From Pseudomonadales bacterium (GTDB taxonomy: Bacteria; Pseudomonadota; Gammaproteobacteria; Pseudomonadales; Halieaceae), in NCBI GenBank assembly GCA_024234815.1, contig JACKNO010000002.1:620001-684000 (forward strand): a stretch of DNA of 64,000 nt, given 5' to 3'. Shown here piece by piece: positions 24,848 to 34,800 of the stretch. The translations under genes and the position numbers were made by a program. Position 1 is the first letter of the stretch. Each line of letters opens with the position of its first letter. The notes below the pieces were generated by a model, which was given only the letters and a program-made list of their open reading frames with translations, ran no database searches and was not told where the DNA came from.

Positions 24848-26730
24848 CACGCACTCCCCTCCCGGGTAACATGCACCTCTCGAAACATACCTGGCATGTG
24901 GTAAATCAGGTGGCAGTGGTAGGCCCAACGACCCATTGCATCGGCCGTCACCAGGTAACTGATTTTGGAGCCCGGCTGGACAATAATCGTGTGCTTGCGG
25001 GGGATATACTTCGGGTCTTCCGTCTCCAGCTCACTCCACATGCCGTGCAGATGGATGGGATGGGTCATCATGGTGTCGTTTATCAGGGTAATGCGTACTC
25101 TCTCGCCATATTTCAGCTGGATCGGGTCTGCGTCGGCAAACTTGATGCCGTTTATGGACCACATGTACCGATTCATATTGCCCGTCAGATGCAACTCGAG
25201 TTCGCGGCTCGGCTCGCGGGGATCTGCTGTGGGGTAGTAATTGCAGATATCCCGATAGGTCAGGACTTTTCGACCAAGAACGGCCTTGTGATTTCGCAAA
25301 CCGATGCCGGGATCGTCCAGCCCATTGAGGGGGGCATCGGCTCGCATATCCACGTTGGCGCCGTACTCGGTTGGTGCATGGACAATCGGTAGAGTACTAC
25401 CGAAGCCAGCACGGCCCAGCGCGGTTGATGTATTGGACGTCTCGTTCTGGTTCACAACGTGCATGCCCGATTGCTGAGGCTGGACCATGCCCTGCATGCC
25501 CTTATGCTGACTATGATCCATACCACCCATACCGCCGGAGGACGAGGAGTCTCCGCCCATACTCGCCATATCGTGCATTCCATGGCCCATGCTCATGCTC
25601 ATGCCCATATCACGATGCCCGAGAATCGGGGCCACATCCATCTCTGGGACTTCAGCCACCCAACTGGCATCGGGAGTGAGTGTCCCTCGGGCATAACCGG
25701 TACGATCTATGGATTGTGCGAATAGCGTGTAGGCGGTGTCGTCATGGGGTTCGACAATAACGTCATAGGTTTCTGCGACACCAATGCGGAATTCGTCCAC
25801 CGTCACCGGATCAATGTCTTGTCCGTCGGAGGCAACCACCGTCATTTTCAGCCCGGGAATGCGAATGTCGAAGATGGTCATCGCAGCACTATTGATGAAG
25901 CGTAATCGCACTTTCTCATTACGCTTGAACAGGCCCAGCCACCCCTGTTCAGGTGTCACGCCGTTCATCAGGAAGGTGTAGGTGTAGCCGGTAACATCCG
26001 CAATGTCCCGGTCACTCATGCGCATCTCATTCCACATTTTCTGGTCGTTCCAGGTCTGGGCGACACCTTTTTGTTTGATCTCATCCCAGAGGTCGCCGGC
26101 CGTCCGCTCGCGGAAATTGTAGTAATCGCTCTGCTTTTTCAGCTTGGCGTAGATATTGTTCGGATCTTCGTCTGACCAGTCGGAAAGCTGCACGACATAT
26201 TCACGGTCGTAGGCAACTGGATCCCTCTCACGCGGGTCGATAACGATGGCGCCGTACATCCCGGTCTGTTCCTGAAATCCGGAATGGCTGTGGTACCAGT
26301 AGGTTCCACTTTGGTTGACTTCAAACTGGTATTTAAAGGATTCCCCGGGCTTGATGCCGGCAAAGCTGAGGCCGGGCACTCCATCCATATCGGTGGGCAA
26401 GATAATCCCGTGCCAGTGGATTGAGCTGTCATGGGCAAGATGATTTGTCACATTTAGGGTGACGCGGTCACCCTCCCGCCACCGCAAAATCGGCCCCGGG
26501 ACAGAGCCATTGATGGCAGTGGCAATACGCTCCTTGCCCGTAAAGTTGACCGGTTGGTAGCCGATATCCAGGTCGAAATTTTTTCCACTCAATACGGGAG
26601 CGCTTGAAGGGCTCCCAGGTGAGCTGGACGCGTAACTCCAGGGTGTTCCCAGACCGTATAGCGCGCTTCCCGCCACCACGCCAGTAACGAATTTCCGTCG
26701 GGAAAGTGCCGGGTATATCGCCTTGCTCAT
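24847..26730 (-). CDS. copA: CopA-type multicopper oxidase
   Basis: This 627-residue periplasmic cuprous oxidase is exported by Tat (SRRKFVTG at residues 10-17). Copper-site motifs are intact: HWHG near 105, YWYHSHSGFQEQ near 145, HPIHLHGMWSELE near the C-terminus, then HCHLIYHMPGMFREV. A Met/His-rich insertion (GMSMSMGHGMHDMASMGG, HKGMQGMVQ) lies between domains 2 and 3 and should bind Cu(I). It follows the DUF411 gene by 17 bases with an AGGAGAG site. It shares the common name copA with the P-type ATPase at 12137 but is unrelated. Confidence 0.95.
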   Translation of the reverse strand: MSKAIYPALSRRKFVTGVVAGSALYGLGTPWSYASSSPGSPSSAPVLSGKNFDLDIGYQPVNFTGKERIATAINGSVPGPILRWREGDRVTLNVTNHLAHDSSIHWHGIILPTDMDGVPGLSFAGIKPGESFKYQFEVNQSGTYWYHSHSGFQEQTGMYGAIVIDPRERDPVAYDREYVVQLSDWSDEDPNNIYAKLKKQSDYYNFRERTAGDLWDEIKQKGVAQTWNDQKMWNEMRMSDRDIADVTGYTYTFLMNGVTPEQGWLGLFKRNEKVRLRFINSAAMTIFDIRIPGLKMTVVASDGQDIDPVTVDEFRIGVAETYDVIVEPHDDTAYTLFAQSIDRTGYARGTLTPDASWVAEVPEMDVAPILGHRDMGMSMSMGHGMHDMASMGGDSSSSGGMGGMDHSQHKGMQGMVQPQQSGMHVVNQNETSNTSTALGRAGFGSTLPIVHAPTEYGANVDMRADAPLNGLDDPGIGLRNHKAVLGRKVLTYRDICNYYPTADPREPSRELELHLTGNMNRYMWSINGIKFADADPIQLKYGERVRITLINDTMMTHPIHLHGMWSELETEDPKYIPRKHTIIVQPGSKISYLVTADAMGRWAYHCHLIYHMPGMFREVHVTREGSA

Positions 26731-26747
26731 GGTGCTCTCCTGATGGC

Positions 26748-27281
26748 CTACTGAGGCAGAGCTGAGGAAGTCTGGTCTGTCCAGCCCGGGCCATCGATAT
26801 GGGCGTAGACTTCGCTGCTACCGTCGCTCTTCAGAAGCAGCACATCGTAGCTATCAAAGCGCTCACCCATTTCCATTCCTGGACTGCCTACCGGCATACC
26901 TGGCACTGCCAATCCGATGGCATCTCCCGGCTTTTCCTTAAGGAAACGTTGAACCAGCGAGGCAGGGATATGGCCTTCAAAGATATAGCCGTCAACCACT
27001 CCCGTATGGCAAGACTGGTAGCGAGGCTGGATACCAAACTCTTCCTTAATTGCATTCAAGTTCTGGCGATTTTTTGTCTTGACCTCAAACCGGGCGCTTT
27101 CAATATGATCTACCCATTTACCGCAGCAACCGCAGGAGGCTTGCTTGAATACTTCCATCTGAATGATCTTGGCATTACTGGGCCCAGCGCTAGCCGTTGG
27201 CTTTTCCGAACAGGCTACCACCATGAGAATGGCGGATACTGCTATAAGCCCTGCCAGGGCTCGTGTGGCTCTATTTAACAC
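26748..27281 (-). CDS. DUF411 lipoprotein, first gene of the second copper operon
   Basis: The 177-residue product has a lipobox VVAC (Cys24). The DUF411 domain then opens with MEVFKQASCGCCGKWVDHIE (Cys50, 52, 53) and continues with CHTGVVDGYIFEGHIPASLVQRFL and GLAVPGMPVGSPGMEMG. The cysteine cluster and Met-rich segment suggest copper or other soft-metal binding in the periplasm. The start is GTG at 27281 behind AGAGGAG. A CopR-like palindrome lies 115 bases upstream (27396). Part of its upstream region is duplicated at 44526-44651. Confidence 0.88.
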   Translation of the reverse strand: MLNRATRALAGLIAVSAILMVVACSEKPTASAGPSNAKIIQMEVFKQASCGCCGKWVDHIESARFEVKTKNRQNLNAIKEEFGIQPRYQSCHTGVVDGYIFEGHIPASLVQRFLKEKPGDAIGLAVPGMPVGSPGMEMGERFDSYDVLLLKSDGSSEVYAHIDGPGWTDQTSSALPQ

Positions 27282-27286
27282 ATGGA

Positions 27287-27411
27287 ACTCCTCTGTTTTT
27301 CTGTATAGAACACTATCCGGTAACCGCCCGGGCTGTACTTACTCGCCTTAATAGAGAGACTATCGCGCGACGGATTACTGACCGATGACGCAAACATTAC
27401 AAAGCTGTAAT
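27287..27411. repeat. promoter segment duplicated at 44526-44651
   Basis: This stretch, running upstream of the DUF411 start, is closely matched by 44526-44651 in the same orientation (shared blocks GTATAGAACAC, CCGGTAACCGCCC, CTGTACTTACTCG, AGACTATCGCGCGAC, GATTACTGACC and AAACATTACAA). The intact copy belongs to the functional copper operon. Confidence 0.85.
27396..27411. promoter_or_regulatory. CopR/CusR-like palindrome of the copAB operon
   Basis: The site reads ATTACAAAGCTGTAAT. It lies upstream of the DUF411-copA-copB-ABC operon and nearly equals the site at 15482 (only the central bases differ). It is the probable binding site for the CusR-like regulator. Confidence 0.72.
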
Positions 27412-27461
27412 GCAGCGGGCCCATTGATGCTCTATGTCAGGATAAATAGGCTTGCTTTCAT

Positions 27462-27893
27462 CTATCCGAGATGAGTTTCCCTATGATCCCGTGGAGCTGT
27501 TTCCACAACTGCCAGTCCACGCAAAATGCCACACTGATCGACAGACTTCTCGGTCCGGCAAGCCAGACGTAATTCGACAAGTTTCTCCTTGAGTTGGGAC
27601 AATTCGGCGATACGCACATCGACGTGGCCAATGTGTGCATCCAGGAGCTGATTGACGCCACTGCAATCTTCACTCGGAAGATCCAGCAGGTCCAGCAGCG
27701 TACGGATTTCCTCGTGCGTCATATCCAACGCGCGACAATTACGAATAAAGCAAAGACGCTCGACGTGGGGCTTACCATAACTACGGTAATTCGCCGTGGT
27801 TCGGGCTGGCACTGGCAACAGCCCCTCTTTCTCGTAGTAGCGTACTGTTTCGACCGTACATTGCGCCATCGAGGCCAATTCGCCAATTTTCAC
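27462..27893 (-). CDS. cadR: CadR-type MerR-family regulator
   Basis: The 143-residue regulator has a winged-helix N-terminus (KIGELASMAQCTVETVRYYEKEGLL) and a C-terminal metal-binding region. Cys77 (DCSGVNQLLDAHI), Cys112 (LACRTEK) and Cys121 (QCGILRGL) match the CadR/PbrR triad for Cd(II), Pb(II) or Zn(II). The C-terminal extension (RDHRETHLG) adds His. The GTG at 27893 is chosen as start because GGGAGAG precedes it and it aligns with the conserved family N-terminus. It diverges from cadA across a MerR-type operator. Confidence 0.9.
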   Translation of the reverse strand: MKIGELASMAQCTVETVRYYEKEGLLPVPARTTANYRSYGKPHVERLCFIRNCRALDMTHEEIRTLLDLLDLPSEDCSGVNQLLDAHIGHVDVRIAELSQLKEKLVELRLACRTEKSVDQCGILRGLAVVETAPRDHRETHLG

Positions 27894-27911
27894 TAGTTCT
27901 CTCCCTACGGC

Positions 27912-27943
27912 TTGACCCTGAAGTAACTTCAGGGTGTTGAATA
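27912..27943 (+). promoter_or_regulatory. cadA promoter with CadR operator
   Basis: A -35 TTGACC (27912-27917) and a -10-like element beginning near 27937 are 19 bases apart, as in MerR-controlled promoters. The spacer region holds a perfect inverted repeat: ACCCTGAAGT and ACTTCAGGGT around a central A (27915-27935). The -10 match is weak by eye; the operator is unmistakable. Confidence 0.82.
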
Positions 27944-27974
27944 GGCAGGATACGAGCAAATGAGGAGTTCCGCC

Positions 27975-30170
27975 ATGGGCGATTGCAAAGAAAAGACTCA
28001 CGACGAGCACAGCGCGAACTGCTGTGCTGACGCACCACCGTCAATTGACTCGCTGCCTCAGGCGACGATCGCAGAGGATGACATCCGAACGGCCATTCGT
28101 ATCGTCCAGATGGATTGCCCAACCGAGGAGGCATTGATCCGCAAGGCTTTGGAAGGCGTGTCATCAGTCAAGTTGTTGGAATTCGACCTGATGCGAAGTG
28201 TACTGACGGTGGTACACGCACCGAATGCATTGGAGACAGTCCTGGACGTGCTGCGATCACTGGGTTTTGAGGGCGAGCTCGTGGATGCAAGCGGCGAGTT
28301 TGGCGCAGCCAAAAAGCCGGAAAAGCCATGGTGGCCCCTAGCCGTGGCTGGAGTGGCCGCGATCGCATCCGAGGCGGTAGGTTGGCTTGAATACCCGGGC
28401 TGGTTAGCCGCAGCGCTTGCCATTCTGGCTGTCGTCGCCTGCGGCTCGACTACGTACAAAAAGGGTTGGATAGCCGTTAGCAATGGCAATCTGAACATTA
28501 ACGCGTTGATGAGCATCGCCGTTACCGGAGCGCTGGTCATTGGCCAGTGGCCGGAGGCGGCAATGGTCATGGTGCTATTCACCATCGCTGAACTGATCGA
28601 GGTGAAATCACTCGATCGCGCGCGTAATGCGATAAAGGGACTACTGCAACTCACGCCTGAGACCGTCACCGTACAGCAGCCTGACGACTCATGGCAGCAA
28701 ATGGGCGTTAAAGACGTCAGTATTGGCGCGACCGTGCGTGTGAAGCCCGGTGAGCGCATCGGACTGGACGGTGAGGTTGTCAGCGGCCGTTCTTCTATTA
28801 ACCAGGCGCCGATTACCGGGGAGAGCCTCCCTGTGGATAAGGTCGAGGGTGATCCGGTATTCGCCGGGACTATCAACGAGTCCGGCTCGTTGGAGTATCG
28901 AGTAACAGCTGCGGCGGGTAATACTACGCTGGCACGTATCATCCATGCGGTCGAAGAAGCACAGGGGTCGAAAGCGCCAACGCAGCGCTTTGTTGACCGA
29001 TTTGCCCAGGTGTATACGCCTATCGTGTGTGCAATTGCAGTGGCCGTGGCCGTTATGCCGCCCTTGCTGATGAATGGTAGCTGGTACGACTGGACCTACA
29101 AGGCCCTGGTGTTGTTGGTAATCGCGTGCCCATGTGCCCTGGTGATCTCTACTCCGGTGACGATTGTCAGCGGACTGGCCGCAGCCGCTCGGCAAGGGAT
29201 TCTGATCAAAGGGGGGGTCTATCTGGAAGAAGGTCGAAAGCTGTCATGGCTGGCGCTGGACAAAACTGGAACCATCACTCATGGAAAGCCCGTGCAGACT
29301 GAATTCGAGCTATGGACCGACATGGACTCCGCGCATTGTCGCGTTCTGGCCGCCAGCCTTGCCGGACGCTCAGACCATCCAGTGTCGCGAGCGGTTGCCA
29401 GGGCGGCCGACGCCGATGGGATAATACCCCGGGACATTAACGAGTTTGAGGCGCTGCCAGGTCGAGGCGTACGTGGGATGATCAACGGCAAGGCTTATTC
29501 TCTGGGCAACCACAGACTGGTGCACGAACTCAATCGTTGCTCACCGGACCTGGAAGTACGACTGGATGGGCTGGAGCGCCAAGGCAAGACTGTCATTATG
29601 CTAATTGACGATCAGCAAGTATTGGCCTTGTTCGCCGTGGCCGATACGGTTAAAGACAGTAGCCGCATCGCGATTGCCGAGCTGCACCAACTGGGAGTCA
29701 AGACTGTAATGCTGACTGGAGATAATCCGCACACTGCTGAGGCAATCGCACAGCAGGTCGGTATCGATCAGGCGCATGGCAATCAGTTACCCGCAGACAA
29801 ACTGAAAGCCATCGAGGACCTTGGCACCCAAGGCACGGTGGGCATGGTAGGAGACGGAATTAACGATGCGCCTGCCCTGGCGCGTGCCGACATCGGTTTT
29901 GCGATGGGCGCCATGGGCACCGATACCGCGATCGAAACGGCGGATGTCGCCCTGATGGATGACAACCTGCTTAAGGTCCCCACCTTCATAAAGCTGTCAC
30001 ATGCCACCCATGCGTTATTAGTCCAAAACATTGCCATCGCACTGGGCATCAAGGCTGTGTTCCTGGTATTGACCTTGATCGGGCTGAGCACCATGTGGAT
30101 GGCCGTGTTCGCAGACATGGGGGCCAGCCTGCTGGTGGTCGGAAACGGACTGCGGTTGTTGCGAAAATAG
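27975..30170 (+). CDS. cadA: Cd/Zn/Pb-exporting P1B-type ATPase
   Basis: The 731-residue inner-membrane exporter starts with a Cys/His-rich leader (DCKEKTHDEHSANCCAD) and a degenerate HMA-like domain (IVQMDCPTEEALIRKALEGV). It then has TGESLPVDK, the metal gate CPCALVISTP, DKTGTIT, SDHPVSRA and GDGINDAPALA. The final helix has FADMGASLLVVGNGLRLL, the divalent (Zn/Cd/Pb) signature with its Asp. The start at 27975 has GAGGAG at the right distance; the ATG at 27960 does not. It is controlled by the divergent cadR. Confidence 0.94.
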   Translation: MGDCKEKTHDEHSANCCADAPPSIDSLPQATIAEDDIRTAIRIVQMDCPTEEALIRKALEGVSSVKLLEFDLMRSVLTVVHAPNALETVLDVLRSLGFEGELVDASGEFGAAKKPEKPWWPLAVAGVAAIASEAVGWLEYPGWLAAALAILAVVACGSTTYKKGWIAVSNGNLNINALMSIAVTGALVIGQWPEAAMVMVLFTIAELIEVKSLDRARNAIKGLLQLTPETVTVQQPDDSWQQMGVKDVSIGATVRVKPGERIGLDGEVVSGRSSINQAPITGESLPVDKVEGDPVFAGTINESGSLEYRVTAAAGNTTLARIIHAVEEAQGSKAPTQRFVDRFAQVYTPIVCAIAVAVAVMPPLLMNGSWYDWTYKALVLLVIACPCALVISTPVTIVSGLAAAARQGILIKGGVYLEEGRKLSWLALDKTGTITHGKPVQTEFELWTDMDSAHCRVLAASLAGRSDHPVSRAVARAADADGIIPRDINEFEALPGRGVRGMINGKAYSLGNHRLVHELNRCSPDLEVRLDGLERQGKTVIMLIDDQQVLALFAVADTVKDSSRIAIAELHQLGVKTVMLTGDNPHTAEAIAQQVGIDQAHGNQLPADKLKAIEDLGTQGTVGMVGDGINDAPALARADIGFAMGAMGTDTAIETADVALMDDNLLKVPTFIKLSHATHALLVQNIAIALGIKAVFLVLTLIGLSTMWMAVFADMGASLLVVGNGLRLLRK

Positions 30171-30386
30171 CGGGTGGAACCGGGCCTCATATTCCGAGGA
30201 GCTCCCAACCGGCGGTAGAGCCAATTCTACGCAGCGCCAGAGATAATCTGTAACAACTCGGATCTGACGTGACAGGCACTGTCAGATTCGGTTGGGCCGC
30301 TCTCGCTTTAAATGGGCTTTCATAAAACTTGCAAACTTCGATGTATATGACACCCTAAACTGGCAACTTTCTGGATTCAGCGCATC

Positions 30387-30899
30387 ATGCGAAAATTACC
30401 GATTCTACCTTCCCTAATATGCGTGCTCGCATTTGTCGCGGCTATTCTTTTCGCGTTTAGGTTTACCATATTCGGAAACCATGACGAGTTGAGAAATGCA
30501 GATTCCGCTCCCTGGCTGCCCGGAGAAGCAAGCCAGATCTATTCAAGTAACCAAGGGTGGTTGGAAGTGTACGAATTTAGTATTAGCGAGCAGGGATTTC
30601 TAAAATGGGCTGGAGAGAAAGGTTTAGAAGTATCTAGAATCGAAGGTGAGCCTATACGCATAGGAAGGTATCTAACGTTGGATCAGTCTGAAAAGGAAGG
30701 AGTGGATTGTTACTCAGGCGATGGTGAACGGTTGACTTCCGATGCGGCAAAAGGAGTATGGAAGTGTATCGACGACGAGGGAGTGCATGTTGCGTCGCAG
30801 GGGTACCACGGAGAGCGTCGTAGATTGCATCACGGCGGCTATAGTGTCGTCTTTGACTCGGAAGAAAATAGAGCTTACTACAGCTGGAGTGCGCACTGA
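30387..30899 (+). CDS. membrane-anchored hypothetical protein
   Basis: The 170-residue product has one N-terminal helix (ILPSLICVLAFVAAILFAFRF) and a soluble periplasmic-type domain with mixed alpha/beta content and two cysteines (DCYSGDG, WKCIDDEG). No family was recognised. It is more A+T-rich than cadA, has a weak ribosome site and stands alone between cadA and the DUF6316 gene. It may be a stray cargo gene of the island. Confidence 0.5.
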   Translation: MRKLPILPSLICVLAFVAAILFAFRFTIFGNHDELRNADSAPWLPGEASQIYSSNQGWLEVYEFSISEQGFLKWAGEKGLEVSRIEGEPIRIGRYLTLDQSEKEGVDCYSGDGERLTSDAAKGVWKCIDDEGVHVASQGYHGERRRLHHGGYSVVFDSEENRAYYSWSAH

Positions 30900-30995
30900 G
30901 TATGGCGTCAATTGAAACAAGCCAACTTTTTTGTCGTAGCCCTTATTGGCCTCTCTTTGCCGGTGAACCACCAAGATAAGTTAGCTTGAAAACTA

Positions 30996-31015
30996 CCGCT
31001 TCAAACTTGAAGCGG
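30996..31015. repeat. 20-bp near-perfect palindrome
   Basis: Arms CCGCTTCAA and TTGAAGCGG flank two central bases. It follows the hypothetical gene ending at 30899 by about 100 bases. A bidirectional terminator is unlikely because no T-tract is present; a protein-binding site is possible. Confidence 0.4.
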
Positions 31016-31157
31016 CAGGTGCGAATCTAAACATTTTCATTTGTTACGAGGCTAAAATAATTGAAAATTAGAGTGCAATTTCGACCGGAAACGAATGTGG
31101 TTTTCTGCCTGCTTGTATCTACCCTGATTGCGAAGACCTTGGCGGAGATCCACACTG

Positions 31158-31355
31158 TCATTGAGTCGACTGCTTGGTCGCCAACTGTTCTCCAGACCCT
31201 AAAAACTCGTCAAGGTGTTTCTTGGCACTATCCTTGGTTCGGAATGGCCCTACATTAGCGCCCTCTCGAGTCAGGTAGTACCAGAACCCATTCGTACGGT
31301 GGATACGCTCGGCATGAAAATGCACTGTGGCGGGCGGATCAGTATTACGTTGCAC
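31158..31355 (-). CDS. DUF6316-like small protein
   Basis: The 65-residue product carries HFHAERIHRTNGFWYYLTREGANVGPFRTKDSAKKHLDEFL, the pattern seen in the DUF6316 family: R-x-x-R or H-R start, W-[YF]-F/Y-x-TREG, GPF and a closing helix. Function unknown. A GTG at 31355 with GGAGGAGAG directly upstream is preferred. Longer starts (ATG at 31373, 31370 or 31406) are possible. It lies downstream of the PII-like gene on the same strand. Confidence 0.65.
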   Translation of the reverse strand: MQRNTDPPATVHFHAERIHRTNGFWYYLTREGANVGPFRTKDSAKKHLDEFLGSGEQLATKQSTQ

Positions 31356-31450
31356 AACTCTCTCCTCCATCATGTCGCCCCCGAGAGCAGTTCGTACCGT
31401 TATCACAGCCTGCTGCGAGACGATAGACCTGCTCCTGCCACACTTTGCGT

Positions 31451-31783
31451 TTATTTATGTTCCACATCGGGGCCCCCTATCGGCAAGGCCTGGTCGATCG
31501 GGCTAACGTAGACCCAGCCCGATATATTCGTCCCGATTTGACCCGCTAGCCTGATGGTATCTGTTGCCAAGTCAACTTCGGTGTCTTCACAAACAAGTGA
31601 TATTCTCACCTCGGAAATGATGACCACCCCGACCTCGGACGAATAAGTCTGCTCCGCTTCGGACAGGGGCTTCAGCGTACCTTTGACATCAAGCAGCGTA
31701 ACATTCGCAAAACCGGCATCGCGCAGTGCATCTACCACTGCCGCCGAACGGATATGGTGTACAAAAGCTTTTATCTGTTTCAT
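31451..31783 (-). CDS. PII-like protein of the czc operon
   Basis: The 110-residue GlnB-fold protein starts MKQIKAFVHHIRSAAVVDALRDAGFANVTLLDVKGTLKPL. The T-loop region and VRISLVCEDTEVDLATDTIRLAGQ follow, ending GWVYVSPIDQALPIGG. This matches the PII-like family that sits beside CzcA-type pumps and may sense metal or nucleotide to modulate the pump. The start at 31783 has GAGG upstream; a longer frame to 31849 would overlap czcA. It follows czcA by 40 bases. Confidence 0.82.
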   Translation of the reverse strand: MKQIKAFVHHIRSAAVVDALRDAGFANVTLLDVKGTLKPLSEAEQTYSSEVGVVIISEVRISLVCEDTEVDLATDTIRLAGQIGTNISGWVYVSPIDQALPIGGPDVEHK

Positions 31784-31823
31784 AGATACCTCGATAGAAT
31801 TAATACGTGAGGCCACATCTGCG

Positions 31824-34800
31824 TCACGGTGTAACCACCTCATCACCAAGCGTCACCGACCGTGGCTTCCGATACGCCATCCGATACAGCCCTGGAAGAA
31901 CAATGAGCGTTAACAAGGTCGAGGATATAATCCCGCCGATTACAACCGTCGCGAGCGGACGTTGAACCTCAGCGCCGGTACTGGTATTGAGTGCCATCGG
32001 TAAAAAGCCCAGAGCCGCTACCAGAGCGACCATCAGGATGGGGCGCAACCTCAGCAACGCGCCGTCGTGTATAGAAGCATCAATATCCTTGCCGTTCGCC
32101 AGCCCGTCCCGAAACGCAGACACCATCATGACGCCCGTCAGTACCGAAACCCCGCACAGGGTAATAAATCCAACCCCAGCAGTGATCGAAAGTGGGATAT
32201 CACGCAGCCACAGCGAAAGGACGCCTCCTGTCAGTGCGAGGGGAACACCGCTGAACACCAGCGCCGCATCTTTGGCTGAGCCGAAGGTCATCATCAGCAG
32301 TGCAAATATCATCACCAATGTCACCGGTACCAACAGACTAAGCCGCTTGGAGGCCGATTCCAGTTGCTCAAACGTCCCACCGTAGCTCAGCCAGTAACCT
32401 GGCGGAATCGTTACCTGTTCTTCCAGCTTCCGCTGGACCTCGGTAACAAAACTTCCCAGATCCCGACCCCGGACATTGGCACTGACTACCAGGCGCCGCT
32501 TCCCATTCTCTCGGGAAATCTGGTTGGCACCGGGAGCAAGCGTCAATGTCGCCACCTCTCCCAGTGGCACGTAGCCCCCTTGTGGCAACGGTATAGGCAA
32601 ACGTTCCAATGCGTTCAAGTCGCCACGCAAACGTTCGGTCAACCGCACCACGATCGCAAACCGCCGATCGCCTTCGAATACTAACCCCGCCTCCTCCCCA
32701 CCGGTTGCAGCGGCGAGTACATCCTGGACATCGGCAACATTGAGACCATAGCGATACAGCGCCTTACGATTGGCTTCGATGGAGAGTATCGGCAAGCCCG
32801 ACACCTGCTCGACTTTCACGCCTTCTGCACCGGGAATACTATTAATAACCTCCGCAATCTCATTTCCCGAGCGGAGCAATTGTGACAGATCGTCACCAAA
32901 GATCTTAACGCCAAGGTCAGAGCGCACGCCTGAAATCAACTCGTTAAAACGCAGTTGAATCGGCTGGCTGATTTCAAAGGCGTTGCCGGGCAATAGCGCG
33001 AGTTTCGCCTGAATATCGTCCAGCAATTGTGCCTTGGTTTTCTCCGGATCCGGCCATTCCTCCTGGGGTTTCAGCATCACATAGCCATCCGAAATATTCG
33101 GGCCCATTGGGTCGCTGGCAACTTCGGCGGTGCCCACCCTTGAAAAATAGGTTCTCACCTCTGGCAACTCGAGCACGGCCCTCTCCAGCTGGAACTGCAT
33201 CTCGAGAGACTGAGTCAGACTCGTACCCGGGATGCGTAAGGCCTGAATCGCGACGTCTCCTTCATCCAGATTGGGAATGAATTCGGCGCCCATCCGGGTG
33301 GCTAACCAACCGCAGCCCAGCACCAACAACACGGCACTCATCAATACGGGTATCCGAAACCGAAGCGCGGTGGCCAGTGTCGGGAGATACAGTCTCTTGG
33401 CCGTGCGGACAATGGTATTGTCCTTCTCCTCGATGCGACCAGTCAGCAGCAGTGCAACGGCGGCGGGCACGAAGGTTAGTGAGAGAATCAGCGCCGAGAT
33501 AAGCGCCATAATCACGGCGAGCGCCATCGGCGTAAACATTTTTCCCTCGACGCCGGTGAGGGCGAGGATGGGTAGGTTCACCAAAATGACCACGAGCACA
33601 CTGATAAGACTCGGCGTGAACACTTCGCGTGTTGCTGAAAATACCGTCTGCAACCGTTCATCGAGCTTTAGAATGCGACCGAGATGATGCTGGCGCGCCG
33701 CAAGCCGAAGAATACAGTTTTCAACGATAATGACAGCGCCATCGACGATCAGGCCAAAATCCAGTGCACCCAAGCTCATCAGGTTGGCACTCACTTTCGT
33801 TTCCACCATCCCGGTAATCAACATAAGCATGGACAATGGAATGACCATCGCGGTGAGCAAAGCCGCCCGAACATTACCAAGCATCACCAACAGCACAAAG
33901 ACTACAAGAACAGCGCCTTCCAGAAGGTTGGCCTGCACCGTGGTTATGGTCTTGTCCACCAGGACGGTCCGGTTATAGACCGGTGTAGCGGTGACCCCTT
34001 CCGGCAGCGTTTTATTGACCTCAACTAATTTTTTGGACACCGCCTCCGATACGGTGCGGCTGTTCGCGCCCAGTAGCATTACCGCAGTTCCCAGCACGGT
34101 TTCCCTGCCATCGAGGGTTGCAGCGCCGGTACGCAATTGCTTGCCAAACCCCACCTGTGCTACATCGCCAATAGTCACCGGCACATAGTCGCGGTAGCTT
34201 ACAATCACATCCTCAATCTCAGCGATGTCAGATATTTGCCCCGGCGCTCGAATCAGGTATTGCTCGCCATTCTTTTCAATATAGCCGGCTCCCACATTTG
34301 CATTGTTTTTGGGCAGCGCTTCCACCAGGTCATCAAAAGTGAGGCCGTAGGCCAGTAGCCTGGCTGGATCCGGGGTAATATGAAATTCCTTCTCAAAACC
34401 CCCGATAGTGTTTATTTCCGTCACACCCGGTACCAGGCGCAACTGCGGCCGAATCACCCAATCCTGCAAGGTACGCAGTGCGGTCGCATCATAGGCTTCA
34501 CCATTATCCTGCCTGGCATTAGGCTCTGCCGTGACTGCGTAGTGGAATATTTCCCCCAGTCCCGTGGCAACAGGCCCCATCACCGGTTCAATGCCCGCTG
34601 GCATCTCACTTTTAGCCTGTTGCAAGCGCTCGTTGATCAGGTTACGCGCAAAATAAATATCGGTGCCCTTCTCAAAAACCACAGTAACTTGCGACAGTGC
34701 ATATCGTGAAAGAGAGCGTGTCTCCTCTACATAGGGCAGCCCGGTAATGGCAAGCTCAACCAGGTAGGTGATACGTTGCTCAACTTCAAGTGGCGAGTAG

